From CAUZIR01 sp965250195 (GTDB lineage: Bacteria; Chloroflexota; Dehalococcoidia; Lucifugimonadales; UBA2962), in contig OZ252295.1 in assembly GCA_965250195.1 (NCBI GenBank), positions 1,922,001 through 1,986,000 of the forward strand: a stretch of 64,000 bases of DNA, in the 5' to 3' direction. Position numbers and translations under genes: made by a program. Positions within the stretch are counted from its first letter, which is position 1, and each line of letters begins with the position of its first letter. This document shows positions 17,792-26,814 of this stretch, piece by piece. The notes under the pieces were generated by a model. That model ran no database searches and was not told the DNA's origin. It saw only the letters and a list, made by a program, of their open reading frames with translations.

Positions 17792-18550
17792 ATGACGGGA
17801 GAGATGGCGGGCAAAACGGCCCTGGTGACCGGCGGCGGGTCGGGGATTGGCCGGGCGGCGACGATCGAGTTCGCCAACTGGGGCGCCAGCGTTGTCGTGT
17901 CGGACGTGGACCTCGCGAGCGCCGAACAGACGGCGGCCGCGATAGAGGCATCGGGAGGAACGGCAGTGTCGGTTCGCACCGATGTGTCGATCGACTCAGA
18001 CGTCGAGGCGATGGTGGACTTCGCCGTGGCCACCTACGGCGGACTGGACTTCGCGTTCAATAACGCAGGCATCGCCGGACCCATGGCGACGACTGTCACC
18101 TACTCGGAGGCCGATTTCGATCAGGTCATTGCCGTCAACCTCAAGGGCGTGTGGCTGTGCATGAAGCACGAGATACCCCGAATGCTGGACCGGGGCGCTG
18201 GTTCGATCGTGAACACGGCCTCGATTGCCGGGCTGGTGGGGGGCGCGTCGGCCGCTTATAACGCCAGTAAACACGGCGTCATCGGCATGACCAAGCAGGC
18301 GGCGCTCGAGTTCTCGGGCCGGGGCGTGCGAGTGAACGCGGTGTGCCCGAGCATCATCCTTACGCCGATGATCGAGGGGGTGTTCGACGCTAGGCCGGAG
18401 CTGGAGGCGGAGTGGATGCGCAACGAGCCCATAGGCCGCTTCGCGCCCCCGGAGGAGGTGGCGACGGCGGTGGCGTGGCTGTGCTCCCAGGGCGCTTCCT
18501 ACGTGACCGGTCACGCCCTGCCGGTGGACGGCGGCTGGCTCGCCCGCTAA
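17792..18550 (+). CDS. SDR-family oxidoreductase
   Basis: Classical short-chain dehydrogenase/reductase of 252 residues: cofactor loop VTGGGSGIGRA, aspartate (SDVD) after strand 2 suggesting NAD(H) preference, NNAG, the catalytic serine in NTASIAG and YNASK (Y156/K160). The C-terminal YVTGHALPVDGGW is typical. Related to glucose/3-oxoacyl-ACP reductase-type SDRs; the substrate is unknown. Divergent from the DRTGG gene; its stop overlaps that of the DM13 gene by four bases. Confidence 0.88.
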   Translation: MTGEMAGKTALVTGGGSGIGRAATIEFANWGASVVVSDVDLASAEQTAAAIEASGGTAVSVRTDVSIDSDVEAMVDFAVATYGGLDFAFNNAGIAGPMATTVTYSEADFDQVIAVNLKGVWLCMKHEIPRMLDRGAGSIVNTASIAGLVGGASAAYNASKHGVIGMTKQAALEFSGRGVRVNAVCPSIILTPMIEGVFDARPELEAEWMRNEPIGRFAPPEEVATAVAWLCSQGASYVTGHALPVDGGWLAR

Positions 18551-19491
18551 ACGTCCGTTAGAGGCGCGACGGCGAAGATTATGTTGAACGGCTGGCAGTA
18601 GATGACTACCGAGCCAAGCAGCCCCAGATCAAAATCTTCGGGGAGGAAGTAGTTCTGGTTGCCGACGTTGCCTTTCAGGCCGCCCAGGTCCAGGTGACCT
18701 TCGGTCTTTACCTGCCCGGAGGTGGTGGGGTCTGCGTGGGGCGATATGTAGACGTGCAGGTCCGGGCCGTTGGTGACGCGGAAGTCCTCAAGACGGAGCA
18801 GGAGGCTGCCGTCCGGGCCACGGTACACGGTGGCGGTCCCCGAGCCCTGATGGAAGCGGTCGGCGTCTCTAAAGCTGCCCAGGCCTAGCACGATGGCGAC
18901 TGCTTCTTCCTCGGGCAACGGCGTGCGGGGGAACAGAGTCGGAGTGGCCTCGGGCTTCGCCGCCTCCGGAGTCTGCGCCGAAGGTGTCGGCGTCGGCGGA
19001 ACGGTATCGGTGTCCGGCGGCGACGGCGTTGGGGTGGCGTTCTCGCTCACAGGTTCCGGCGTGGCCGGGAATGCGTCCGGGTCGGGCGTCAACGACGCCG
19101 GGGTTGGCGTCGGCGTGCCACCGGTGTCGGTGCGCTCGGACTGCTCTTCGGACGCGGAGGTCGCCGTAATGTCGAGGTCGGGGATTTCCAGCACGGGCTC
19201 GGGGTCGCCGTCCGGGTCCGGTGTGGGATCGATTTTCAGACCCGACATGTCGGGCATGTCCTCGCTCACGGTCAGATCGATGGCGGCGACGTCAGATATG
19301 GCCTTCTCGGCGTCTTCGAGGCTGGTGCCCTCGGGCAAAACGCCGGCTGCGGCGAAGGGGAACTCCTCATCGACAGTCTCGTCGAACAGCAGCGGCGAGC
19401 CCAGCCACCAGGCGAAATAGCCGCCCGGCACGCCTATCGCCACCACCAAAACGGCGATGACGTATCTCCACTTGATTAGCATGGTCACCAA
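18547..19491 (-). CDS. Membrane-anchored DM13-domain protein with Pro/Thr-rich linker
   Basis: A 314-residue protein with an N-terminal uncleaved signal/anchor (YVIAVLVVAIGVPGGYFAWWL), an acidic segment, a low-complexity P/T/E linker (about 80-190, multiple PTPTP) and a C-terminal DM13 domain (about 200-314: GSFRDADRFHQGSGTATVY, LRLEDFRVTNGPDLHVYIS, YFLPEDFDL, VVIYCQPFNIIFAVAPL). DM13 is proposed to bind a redox cofactor, with the cysteine near the end (IYCQPF) conserved. It probably sits on the outer membrane face. The linker resembles those in other exported proteins of this window. Confidence 0.82.
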   Translation of the reverse strand: MVTMLIKWRYVIAVLVVAIGVPGGYFAWWLGSPLLFDETVDEEFPFAAAGVLPEGTSLEDAEKAISDVAAIDLTVSEDMPDMSGLKIDPTPDPDGDPEPVLEIPDLDITATSASEEQSERTDTGGTPTPTPASLTPDPDAFPATPEPVSENATPTPSPPDTDTVPPTPTPSAQTPEAAKPEATPTLFPRTPLPEEEAVAIVLGLGSFRDADRFHQGSGTATVYRGPDGSLLLRLEDFRVTNGPDLHVYISPHADPTTSGQVKTEGHLDLGGLKGNVGNQNYFLPEDFDLGLLGSVVIYCQPFNIIFAVAPLTDV

Positions 19492-19572
19492 TCTACTACG
19501 CTCAAGCCCGTCGCGCGTATCTGTCGGGCAACCGGTGCGCTGGCCGGTCCTGGAGACTAGAATCTACGGGCT

Positions 19573-20396
19573 ATGCCCATTTACATGGATCGTCACGATA
19601 TCTCTGGCGCGACCGGGGCCGAGGTGGCGGACGCCCACCGCAGGGACCTCGAGATGCAGGGCGGCTTCGGCCTCAGCATGCTCACCTACTGGACGGACGA
19701 GGAGCGCAGTTCGACGTTTTGCCTGGCCCGCTCGCCCTCCGACGAGGCGCTGACCGATCTTCACCGGGCGGCGCACGGCGGGTTGCCGAACAAGATTATC
19801 GAGGTGGACACGGACATGGTGGAGATGTTTCTCGGTCGGGTGGCCGACCCGCCGAACGCCGGTGCCGACGGAGAAGGGTTCGACTCCGGCTTTCGAGCGA
19901 TTATGTTCACGGACCTGACCGGCTTTACCGCTCTCACCGTGCGACTGGGCGACCACAAGGCGATGGAGCTTCTGCGCTGCGACGGCACAACGAGTTGGTG
20001 CGGGGCGAACTGGCGCGCCACGGGGGCAGGGAGGTCAAGCACACCGGCGATGGGTTGATGGCGTCGTTCGTGAAACCCGCAGACGCCGTAACGGCAGCCG
20101 CCGAGATTCAGCGACGATTCCAGACGCACAACGAGGAGCGACCGACGGAGAGGCTCGACCTGAGAGTCGGTGTGACGGTGGGAGAGCCTGTGCAAGAACA
20201 CGGCGACCTGTTCGGGTCGTCGGTGCAGCTGGCGTCCCGACTGTGCGACCTCGCCGAGCCAGGCCAGGTGTTGGTGGACGAATACTTCGTAAAATCGGTG
20301 CCGGGCGGCGACGTTCACTTTGGGGATATTGGGACCAAGACACCCAAGGGCTTTGAGAGCGGAGTCCGCGTCTACTCGGTGGACTGGCAGGGGTGA
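19573..20396 (+). pseudogene. DUF4242-class III nucleotide cyclase fusion, frameshifted
   Basis: Residues 1-90 are a DUF4242 ferredoxin-like domain (PIYMDRHDISGATGAEVADAH, LTYWTDEERSSTFCLA, NKIIEVD) as in SCO4226-type nickel-binding proteins. A class III adenylate/guanylate cyclase domain follows: AIMFTDLTGFTALT with the metal aspartate, then, in another frame, VKHTGDGLMASF with the second aspartate, LDLRVGVTVGEP and GSSVQLASRLCDLAEPGQVLV. The first frame ends at 20058 and the second runs to 20396. The break is near 19975-19990, where MELLR should continue as a RRHNELVRGEL-type helix. Repairing it would give a soluble cyclase of about 274 residues with a sensory N-domain. Confidence 0.82.
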
Positions 20397-20450
20397 CGGG
20401 GAAACTAACGGGGCGCTCGGTCGGGCCGTGGCCGTTGCCGTGAGGGCCGC

Positions 20451-21050
20451 TCAGACGGCCGGACGAGTTAGCTTTTTGCGCTCCAGCACGGCGAATACGG
20501 CGGCGTACATGACGGTCATGAGCACGATGAGCCCGAACAGCTCGGCGATCAGATAAAAGGCGCTGGTGGGTATTTCCACGAGGCCGAGCGGCGTGACGTT
20601 GATGCCCAGGGTCAGGTTGAGGACGGCGCTGGTGACCAGCGCCGCACCGAACCCGGCCCGGCTGCGCCGCAGCGCCCCGGCGATGAGCGTCGCGTACAAA
20701 ACGGTGAAGGTCAACGTTACGGGCAGCGCATTTACGATCAGCTCGGTGGGGGACTCGTTCGCCGCCACTACCGCGGCGAAGGTGGTGATCGGTTCGAAGA
20801 CGGCGATGGAGACTGCGGCCTGCGCCACGAACATCACCACGAACGTCGCGTTGAAGCCGAGCCAGGCCACCAACGTCGGCTGCTTGAATACGACCGAAAA
20901 TGCCCAACCTACGCAGAGCCCGCACAGCCCCCCGAAGATGAGCATGACCGGCACCGTCGACCAGATGTCGCTGATGAGCCACTGGTGGATGGCGGTGAAG
21001 GCCAGCGCGGCGATCACCCCCGACACCGCGCCCGAGCGGACGAAACTCAC
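20451..21050 (-). CDS. Polytopic membrane protein of unknown function
   Basis: About 199 residues with six or so hydrophobic segments (SGVIAALAFTAIHQWLI, VPVMLIFGGLCGLCVGWAF, ATFVVMFVAQAAVSIAVF, TFTVLYATLIAGAL, FYLIAELFGLIVLMTVMYAAVF). I do not recognise a family. The open frame extends upstream into the amidase gene, but that part is arginine/serine-rich and looks like noise, so GTG 21050 is preferred. It lies downstream of two amidase genes on the same strand with a 25-base gap. Confidence 0.65.
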   Translation of the reverse strand: MSFVRSGAVSGVIAALAFTAIHQWLISDIWSTVPVMLIFGGLCGLCVGWAFSVVFKQPTLVAWLGFNATFVVMFVAQAAVSIAVFEPITTFAAVVAANESPTELIVNALPVTLTFTVLYATLIAGALRRSRAGFGAALVTSAVLNLTLGINVTPLGLVEIPTSAFYLIAELFGLIVLMTVMYAAVFAVLERKKLTRPAV

Positions 21051-21075
21051 CGTCGCCTGGATATGGCCCTGAACA

Positions 21076-22467
21076 CTAGATAGCCGGGGCCTGCCAGCCT
21101 CCCAACTCCGCCTCGATGTGCCCGGCCAGCGCCAGAGCGATGTCCTCGCGCCAAGGCGCGGCGACGAGCTGGACGCCGATAGGCAGGCCCCCGCCAGAAG
21201 TGCCTGCACGGACTACCGCGCCGGGCCAGCCAGTGAGGTTGAACTGGCGGGTGTAGCTGGTGCCGGGCCAGCCCTCGTCCGCCAGGGTGCCATGTGCGAC
21301 GGCGGGCGTCGCCCACACGGGGCACAGGACGGCGTCGTGGTCGGCGAAGATGGACAGCATCTGGCCCCGCCACCGGTCCAGGGCCGCCAGCATCGCCGCG
21401 AACTCGGCGGCTTTCAGGGGGGACGAGCCCTGCCGGTCGAGCCACATCTGCAGCAATGGGTGAGGCTCGGTGGTGCCCGCTTCTTCCAGAAGCGCACGCA
21501 CGCCCGCGCCACCGTCGGAGCGCAGTATTGAGATGAACATGTCGTTGGCCTGCTCGGCGCCCGGTGGGCGGGCCTCGTGGACTTTCGCTCCGGCGTCTTT
21601 TAGTGCTTCTGCCGCCGCTGCTATGGTCGCGACCGTGTTGGCGTCGGCGGGGATGTTGCCGTTGTCGGTGAACATGGCGATGCGCATCGCAGACAGTTCG
21701 ACTTCGCCCGGGTCGCCAATGGGCACGGCACCGACCCGGGCGTCGCGCCAGTCAGGACCGGCGATGATGGGCAGCGCCAGGGCCAGGTCTTCCACGCGCC
21801 TCGCCATCGGCCCGATCTTGAACATGGGGCCGAGCAGCCCGGCGAGCGGCGGCCAGTGCCCGGTTGACGGGACGCGGCCGGAAGTCGGTTTTAGGCCTGC
21901 GATGCCACAGAAGTGGGAGGGCTGCCGAATGCTACCGCCCACGTCGCTCCCCAGGCCCAGCGGCGAGCCCCCTGCCGCGATGATCGCCGCTTCACCGCCA
22001 CTGGAGCCGCCCGGCGTCCGGGCCAGGTCGTAGGGGTTCGATGTTCGGCCGTAGACGAGGTTGTCGGTCTCCCCGGCCAGGCAGACTTCTGGAACGTTGG
22101 TTGCCGCCAGGGGGATGGCGCCGGCGCCGCGCAGCCGGGTGACGACGATGGAGTCCGCTTCGGGGATGTGGCCCCTACGTCCGAGCGTCCCCGCTGTGGA
22201 GATGACGCCCTGCATCTCGACGGAGTCTTTCACGGTGAATGGGATGCCGTGCAGTGGGGCCCAGTTTTCACCACCGGAGAGCGCCGCGTCGGCCTCCGCC
22301 GCGCGGGCCCTGGCCGATTCGGCCATCAATTGAACGACGGCGTTGAGTTTCGGGTTGACGGCCTCGATGCGGGCGATATGTGCATCGACAACCTCGCTCG
22401 ACGAAACTTGTTTAGCCTGAATCATGGCTGCAAGCTCGGTTGCCGATTTGTAGGTCAGTTCGCTCAT
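21076..22467 (-). CDS. Amidase (amidase-signature family)
   Basis: A 463-residue amidase-signature enzyme. The Ser-cisSer-Lys triad is complete: K80 (PFTVKDS), S155 (TPGGSSGGEA) and S179 (SDVGGSIRQP). These enzymes hydrolyse amides to acid plus ammonia; without GatB/GatC neighbours it is more likely catabolic than a GatA transamidosome subunit. Its sequence aligns end to end with the amidase encoded immediately upstream, so the pair arose by tandem duplication. The 42-base gap suggests co-transcription. Confidence 0.9.
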   Translation of the reverse strand: MSELTYKSATELAAMIQAKQVSSSEVVDAHIARIEAVNPKLNAVVQLMAESARARAAEADAALSGGENWAPLHGIPFTVKDSVEMQGVISTAGTLGRRGHIPEADSIVVTRLRGAGAIPLAATNVPEVCLAGETDNLVYGRTSNPYDLARTPGGSSGGEAAIIAAGGSPLGLGSDVGGSIRQPSHFCGIAGLKPTSGRVPSTGHWPPLAGLLGPMFKIGPMARRVEDLALALPIIAGPDWRDARVGAVPIGDPGEVELSAMRIAMFTDNGNIPADANTVATIAAAAEALKDAGAKVHEARPPGAEQANDMFISILRSDGGAGVRALLEEAGTTEPHPLLQMWLDRQGSSPLKAAEFAAMLAALDRWRGQMLSIFADHDAVLCPVWATPAVAHGTLADEGWPGTSYTRQFNLTGWPGAVVRAGTSGGGLPIGVQLVAAPWREDIALALAGHIEAELGGWQAPAI

Positions 22468-22509
22468 GGTTTGTTTGTCTCCTGAACCCCGGTCACGGCC
22501 AACCGGTGC

Positions 22510-23898
22510 CTAGAGGGTTGGCGGTTGCCAGCCCCCGAGCGCCGTCTCGATATGCTTAGCCAGGGCCAGCGCGACGTCCTCTCGCCACGGCCGGGCGACG
22601 ATCTGCACGCCAATCGGCAGGTCGCCCGATTGGCCCGCGCGTACTGATGCGCCGGGCCAACCGGTGAGGTTGAATTGGTAAGTTGTGCTGGCGCCCGGCC
22701 AGTGGTCACCGAAGAAGCCTCCGTGCGGGACGGCAGCAGAGGTGGTGTTCGGGCACAGGATGGCGTCGTAGCCCTCCATGAAGGACAGCATTTCCCCCCG
22801 CCACTGGTCGAGCTCTCCCAGCAGCGAGCCGAAGTCGGCGGCCGAGAGAGGCGAGTCGCCCTGCAACTCGAGGACGTACTGCATGAAGTGGTGCAACTCG
22901 GTGGTGCCCGACTCTTTAAGCAGGCTGCGCACTCCCGCGCCCGCGTCCGCTCGGAGGATTGCGACGAAAAGGTCGGTGCCGCGCCCGATAGCGGCTGGCG
23001 CGGCGACCTCTACGATTGCCCCGGCGTCTGTCAGCACCTTCGCTGCCACAGCGATCGTCGCGACGGTGTCAGCGTCGGCCTGGGCGGCACCGTTGTCGGT
23101 GAAGGTGGCGATACGGAGCGCCGAGATATCGACTGCGGACGGGCTGCCCAGAGGCACAGGAGCTGCGTAAGGGTCGCGCCAGTCGGGCCCTGCGATTATC
23201 GGCAGCGTCAGCGCCAGATCGTCGACGGTCCTTGCCATCGGCCCAATCTGGAACAGCGAACCCAATAACCCGTCCAGCGCCGGCCAGTGCCCGGTGGTTG
23301 GAACCCTGCCTGTGGTGGGCTTGATGCCCGCGATGCCGCAGTAGTGCGCGGGCTGCCTTATTGAACCGCCAACGTCGCTGCCCAGACCCAGCGGCGATGC
23401 GCCTGCGGCCACCAGAGCGGCCTCCCCGCCACTGGAACCGCCTGGGGTCCGAGCGGTGTCGTAAGGATTACAAGTGCGGCCGTAAACGAGGCTGTCGGTC
23501 TCCCCCGCGAGGCACAGCTCGGGGACGTTGGTATTGGCCACGAGAATGGCGCCCGCGCCTCGCATCCGGGTGACGACGACGGCGTCTTCCTCGGCCACGT
23601 AGTCCTTTCGCCCCAGTGTGCCGCCGGACGAAATTACGCCGTTTATTTGGATGGCGTCTTTCACGGTGAATGGGACGCCGTGCAGCGGGCCTACGGCTTC
23701 GCCCTTTGCCAGCGCCACGTCGGCGTCGGCCGCGGCGGCTCGGGCCGAGTCGGCCAATAGCTGTGCGACGGCGTTTAGCCTGGGGTTGACGGCCTCAATG
23801 CGGGCGATGTGCGCGCTGATTACTTCGGTGGACGAGACGGTGCCGGCGCGGATCATGCCCGCAAGTTCAGCCGCTGATTTGTAAGTGAGGCCGCTCAT
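22510..23898 (-). CDS. Amidase (amidase-signature family), tandem paralogue
   Basis: 462 residues with the same numbering of catalytic residues as its neighbour (K80, S155, S179). Differences cluster in the region 265-330 and around 400-420 (ILCPNTTSAAVPHGGFFGDHWPG), which in the family shapes the acyl pocket, so the two copies may have different substrates. ATG 23898 has GGGGGAAC upstream. It is the first gene of the pair. Confidence 0.9.
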   Translation of the reverse strand: MSGLTYKSAAELAGMIRAGTVSSTEVISAHIARIEAVNPRLNAVAQLLADSARAAAADADVALAKGEAVGPLHGVPFTVKDAIQINGVISSGGTLGRKDYVAEEDAVVVTRMRGAGAILVANTNVPELCLAGETDSLVYGRTCNPYDTARTPGGSSGGEAALVAAGASPLGLGSDVGGSIRQPAHYCGIAGIKPTTGRVPTTGHWPALDGLLGSLFQIGPMARTVDDLALTLPIIAGPDWRDPYAAPVPLGSPSAVDISALRIATFTDNGAAQADADTVATIAVAAKVLTDAGAIVEVAAPAAIGRGTDLFVAILRADAGAGVRSLLKESGTTELHHFMQYVLELQGDSPLSAADFGSLLGELDQWRGEMLSFMEGYDAILCPNTTSAAVPHGGFFGDHWPGASTTYQFNLTGWPGASVRAGQSGDLPIGVQIVARPWREDVALALAKHIETALGGWQPPTL

Positions 23899-24025
23899 CG
23901 TGTTCCCCCTGTTCGTCGCCTATCGGTAGTTGCTGGAATCCTACCTCATGGCCGGACTGCAAACAGGGCGTGCGTGGGCTACTCACAGTCGCCCGTCGGG
24001 CGAATCAGGCGATCGAGGCGCCCCG

Positions 24026-25081
24026 TCAGGCGCCGGAGGGCGTTTCCGAATAAATGGGGCGGAATTTGCGCACCACGCCGTTGCCTGTGTCGGCGATGTA
24101 CAGGGCGCCGCTAGAGTCGAAGGCCAGGCCGTGTGGGGCAGCGAAGGTCTTGGGCGATAGCTCGAACATGAACTCGCGGTCGGGGCCGAAGACCTGCACG
24201 CGCGAGTTGGCGACCTCTGACACCAGCACGTTTCCGTCGGCGTCCACGACGAGGCTGGTGGGCACGGAGAAGTCGCCGGGCCCCGCGCCGAGCATGCCCC
24301 AGCTTTCTACGAACTGGCCCCCGGGCGTGAATACCTGCAGTCGGTCGTTGCCCCGGTCGACGACGATTATGTTGCCGTTGGTGTCCACCGCAACGCCGCT
24401 TGGCGTGAACAGGCGGCCGGGCTCGCGGCCGTATTTGCCCCATCCACTAAGGTAGTTCCCGTTGGTGTCGAATACTTGGACGCGCGTGTTGGACCAGTCC
24501 GTTACGTAGACCCGGTCGGCGCTGTCGACGATGACGACCATGGCCGAGATGAACTGGCCGGGCTCGTCGCCGCCCTCGCCCCATGTGGTTATCAAATCTC
24601 CGTCCGTGTTGAATTTTTGCACCCGGTGGTTGCCGATTTCGGACACGTAGATGTCCCCGTGCGTGTCGATGGCGATGCCTGTGGGTCGCAGGAGCTGGCC
24701 GGGCTCTGAGCCCTGCTCCCCCCAACCCCCAAGCAATAAACCATCAGGCGTGAACTTCTGCACCCTGACGCCGGAGAACTCGGTTACGTAGATGTTGTCA
24801 GCGCCGTCAACGGCAATGGCGTTGGGCGAGCTGAAGGTGACTTCCGCGGCCGGGTCGTCGCCCCACACGTCGATCAATTCGTAGCCTACTAGTACGCGAG
24901 CATCGGTCGAGGCGTCCGGTACTTGCGTTGGGTCGGGTGTGGGCGACGGCACAGGCGTGGCCGATGGGACGGGCGCCGGAGCGGGGCTGGCGTCTGTGCA
25001 CGCCGCCGCGCCGATTGTGAGCAAAGCGATGGCGAGAGCGCCGAACGGCTCGAGCCAGCTAAACGAAGTGTAGCGAAGCAT
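24026..25081 (-). CDS. NHL-repeat lipoprotein
   Basis: A 351-residue exported protein. The N-terminus has a lipoprotein-like signal (LAIALLTIGAAAC), then a short Pro/Thr-rich linker and about six NHL repeats with the recurring pattern GxLxxPxGIAVDxxGNIYVxDxxNxRVQxF forming a beta-propeller. No catalytic residues are evident; such propellers bind proteins or act as scaffolds. A second NHL-type protein begins at 63442. The gap 23899-24025 upstream of the amidases holds no further gene. Confidence 0.85.
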   Translation of the reverse strand: MLRYTSFSWLEPFGALAIALLTIGAAACTDASPAPAPVPSATPVPSPTPDPTQVPDASTDARVLVGYELIDVWGDDPAAEVTFSSPNAIAVDGADNIYVTEFSGVRVQKFTPDGLLLGGWGEQGSEPGQLLRPTGIAIDTHGDIYVSEIGNHRVQKFNTDGDLITTWGEGGDEPGQFISAMVVIVDSADRVYVTDWSNTRVQVFDTNGNYLSGWGKYGREPGRLFTPSGVAVDTNGNIIVVDRGNDRLQVFTPGGQFVESWGMLGAGPGDFSVPTSLVVDADGNVLVSEVANSRVQVFGPDREFMFELSPKTFAAPHGLAFDSSGALYIADTGNGVVRKFRPIYSETPSGA

Positions 25082-25204
25082 CGCTACATACTACGCACCG
25101 GCCTCCGAAGCGGCCGCCCCGGCTCAACCGGCGGGGCAGGCGCAGGATGCTCATGAGGGCCGATTCTTGCCCCGGTAGATGTACCAAGGGGTCAGAGGCC
25201 AGGC

Positions 25205-25235
25205 AAAAGAAAACGGCCCGCACCAAGCGAGCCGT
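25205..25235 (-). terminator. Intrinsic terminator for tRNA-Gly
   Basis: On the minus strand, ACGGCTCGC-TTGGT-GCGGGCCGT (9-bp stem with one T-G pair) is followed by TTTCTTTT. It lies 20 bases beyond the tRNA 3' end. Confidence 0.7.
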
Positions 25236-25254
25236 CTATAAGCGGACAAATGAG

Positions 25255-25329
25255 TGGAGCGGGAGACCGGATTCGAACCGGCGACAGCCTGCTTGGAAGG
25301 CAGGGACTCTACCGCTGAGCTACTCCCGC
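25255..25329 (-). tRNA. tRNA-Gly (anticodon TCC), CCA encoded
   Basis: A 75-base cloverleaf on the minus strand: acceptor stem GCGGGAG/CTCCCGC, D-arm with AGCTCAGCGGTAGAG, anticodon stem-loop CCTGC-CTTCCAA-GCAGG giving anticodon TCC, and a T-arm with GGTTCGAATCC. Discriminator T is followed by an encoded CCA. A -10-like TAAAAT lies about 14 bases upstream (25343-25348). Confidence 0.95.
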
Positions 25330-25369
25330 TCGCAGCCTCGCTATTTTAGCGCATGGGTGGGGCCAAGCC

Positions 25370-25696
25370 CTAGGCGTCGGTGACCATTTTGGCCGGAGTC
25401 ATCAGCTCGTAGAATTCGATCCAGGTCCGCACGGTCATCTCCCGGCCCGGTGCTCCGGCGTCGATGGCCGACTGGGGCACGACGTTGCCGTCACGGTAGA
25501 CCGATTCGATTATCTCGACGGTCCACTCCATGTACACTCGATCGGTGTCGCCCGGCGTGGTCCCGCCATTGAAGTAGATGTGGGTGTCCGACCGCTGGCC
25601 CGATGCCTCGTACGCGTCGGCCTGGCGCCGCGCCACGGTGGCGAACGCCCGGGCCATGCCTGGCTTTACTTCGTAGACTCTTCTGATTACGAACAT
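25370..25696 (-). CDS. NIPSNAP/dimeric alpha-beta-barrel-like small protein
   Basis: 108 residues beginning MFVIRRVYEVKPGMARAFATVARRQADAYEASGQR, the strand-helix pattern of dimeric alpha/beta-barrel (ferredoxin-like) proteins such as NIPSNAP or EthD relatives, with YMEWTVE as the third strand. No catalytic residue is obvious. It lies downstream of the isopropylmalate-type dehydrogenase with a 43-base gap and may be co-transcribed. Confidence 0.6.
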   Translation of the reverse strand: MFVIRRVYEVKPGMARAFATVARRQADAYEASGQRSDTHIYFNGGTTPGDTDRVYMEWTVEIIESVYRDGNVVPQSAIDAGAPGREMTVRTWIEFYELMTPAKMVTDA

Positions 25697-25739
25697 GTGA
25701 GAAAGCTCCTTAACTGAAGGGTTGCTGGGACACGGGTTC

Positions 25740-26801
25740 TCATACCGCAGCGGCTACCGCGGTGCCGACTTCTGCTGTGGTCGCCTCGCCACCGAGGTCG
25801 GGCGTTAGTGGGCCGCCCCCGGCCATTGCGTTCAAGGCCGCGGTTTCTACTGCTTTGGCCGCCGCTTGCTCTCCCAGGTGATCGAGCATCATGGCGCCGG
25901 ACAGTATGGTCGCTATCGGGTTGGCTATGCCTTTGCCCGCGATGTCGGGAGCGCTGCCGTGCACGGGCTCGAACATGGACGGGAACCGCCTCTCGGGATC
26001 GATGTTGGCGCTGGCGGCGAGGCCGATGCTGCCGGTGATGATGCCGCCAATGTCGGTGAGTATGTCGCCGAAGAGGTTGGAGCCGACGACGACGTCGAAG
26101 CTGTCGGGCCTACGGATGAATTCCATGCAGGCGGCGTCTATTAGCAATGATTCCATTTCGATATCCGGGTAGTCGCCCGCCACGGCTTCGAAAGCCCGGT
26201 CCCATACAACCATGCCGTAGCCCTGTGCGTTGGACTTGGTGATGGACGCGAGGCGCTTTTTGCTGCCCCGCTTGCGCGCGAGTTCGAAGGCGTAACGGAT
26301 GACGCGCTCGCAGCCATGCCGGGTGAAGACTGCGGACTGGACTCCGATTTCTTCAGGGAAGTCTTTATACAGGAAGCCGCCGACGTTGGCGTACTCGCCC
26401 TCGGTGTTCTCCCTTATCACGACCATGTCGATGTCGCCGGGGCCGTAGCCACGAAGCGGCGAGTTCGTACCGAGGTAGAGCACGGACGGGCGCAGGCAGA
26501 CGTACTGGTCGAACGCGCGTCTGATGGGGAGCAACAGGCCGTTAAGGGTGACGTGGTCCTGGATTTCCGGGTGGCCGACGGCGCCCAGATAGATGGCGTC
26601 AAAATCGGCAAGCGTGACGATAGCGTCGGAAGGCATCATCTCGCCGTGCTCGAAGTACCAGTCGCTACCCCAGGGCATCTCCTTATAAGAGAGGGTGACT
26701 CCGTGTTTTTTGCTGGCGGCGTCGAGCACTTTGATGCCCTCTTCGACGACGTCGATGCCGATGCCGTCGCCCCTGATTACCGCTAATTTATGTGATGCCA
26801 A
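25740..26801 (-). CDS. Isocitrate/isopropylmalate/tartrate dehydrogenase family protein
   Basis: 353 residues of the beta-decarboxylating dehydrogenase family. Seen: the N-terminal IRGDGIGIDVV, VVIRENTEGEYANVGG with the substrate-binding loop, the catalytic lysine in ITKSNAQG, metal aspartates in SNLFGDILTDIGG, and the NAD-binding EPVHGSAPDIAGKGIANP. The ENTEGEY loop and no leu genes nearby favour the tartrate/malate dehydrogenase (TtuC-type) group over leucine biosynthesis. Product: NAD-dependent oxidation and decarboxylation of a 2-hydroxy acid. Confidence 0.85.
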   Translation of the reverse strand: MASHKLAVIRGDGIGIDVVEEGIKVLDAASKKHGVTLSYKEMPWGSDWYFEHGEMMPSDAIVTLADFDAIYLGAVGHPEIQDHVTLNGLLLPIRRAFDQYVCLRPSVLYLGTNSPLRGYGPGDIDMVVIRENTEGEYANVGGFLYKDFPEEIGVQSAVFTRHGCERVIRYAFELARKRGSKKRLASITKSNAQGYGMVVWDRAFEAVAGDYPDIEMESLLIDAACMEFIRRPDSFDVVVGSNLFGDILTDIGGIITGSIGLAASANIDPERRFPSMFEPVHGSAPDIAGKGIANPIATILSGAMMLDHLGEQAAAKAVETAALNAMAGGGPLTPDLGGEATTAEVGTAVAAAV

Positions 26802-26814
26802 GTGTCGGTCTCCG

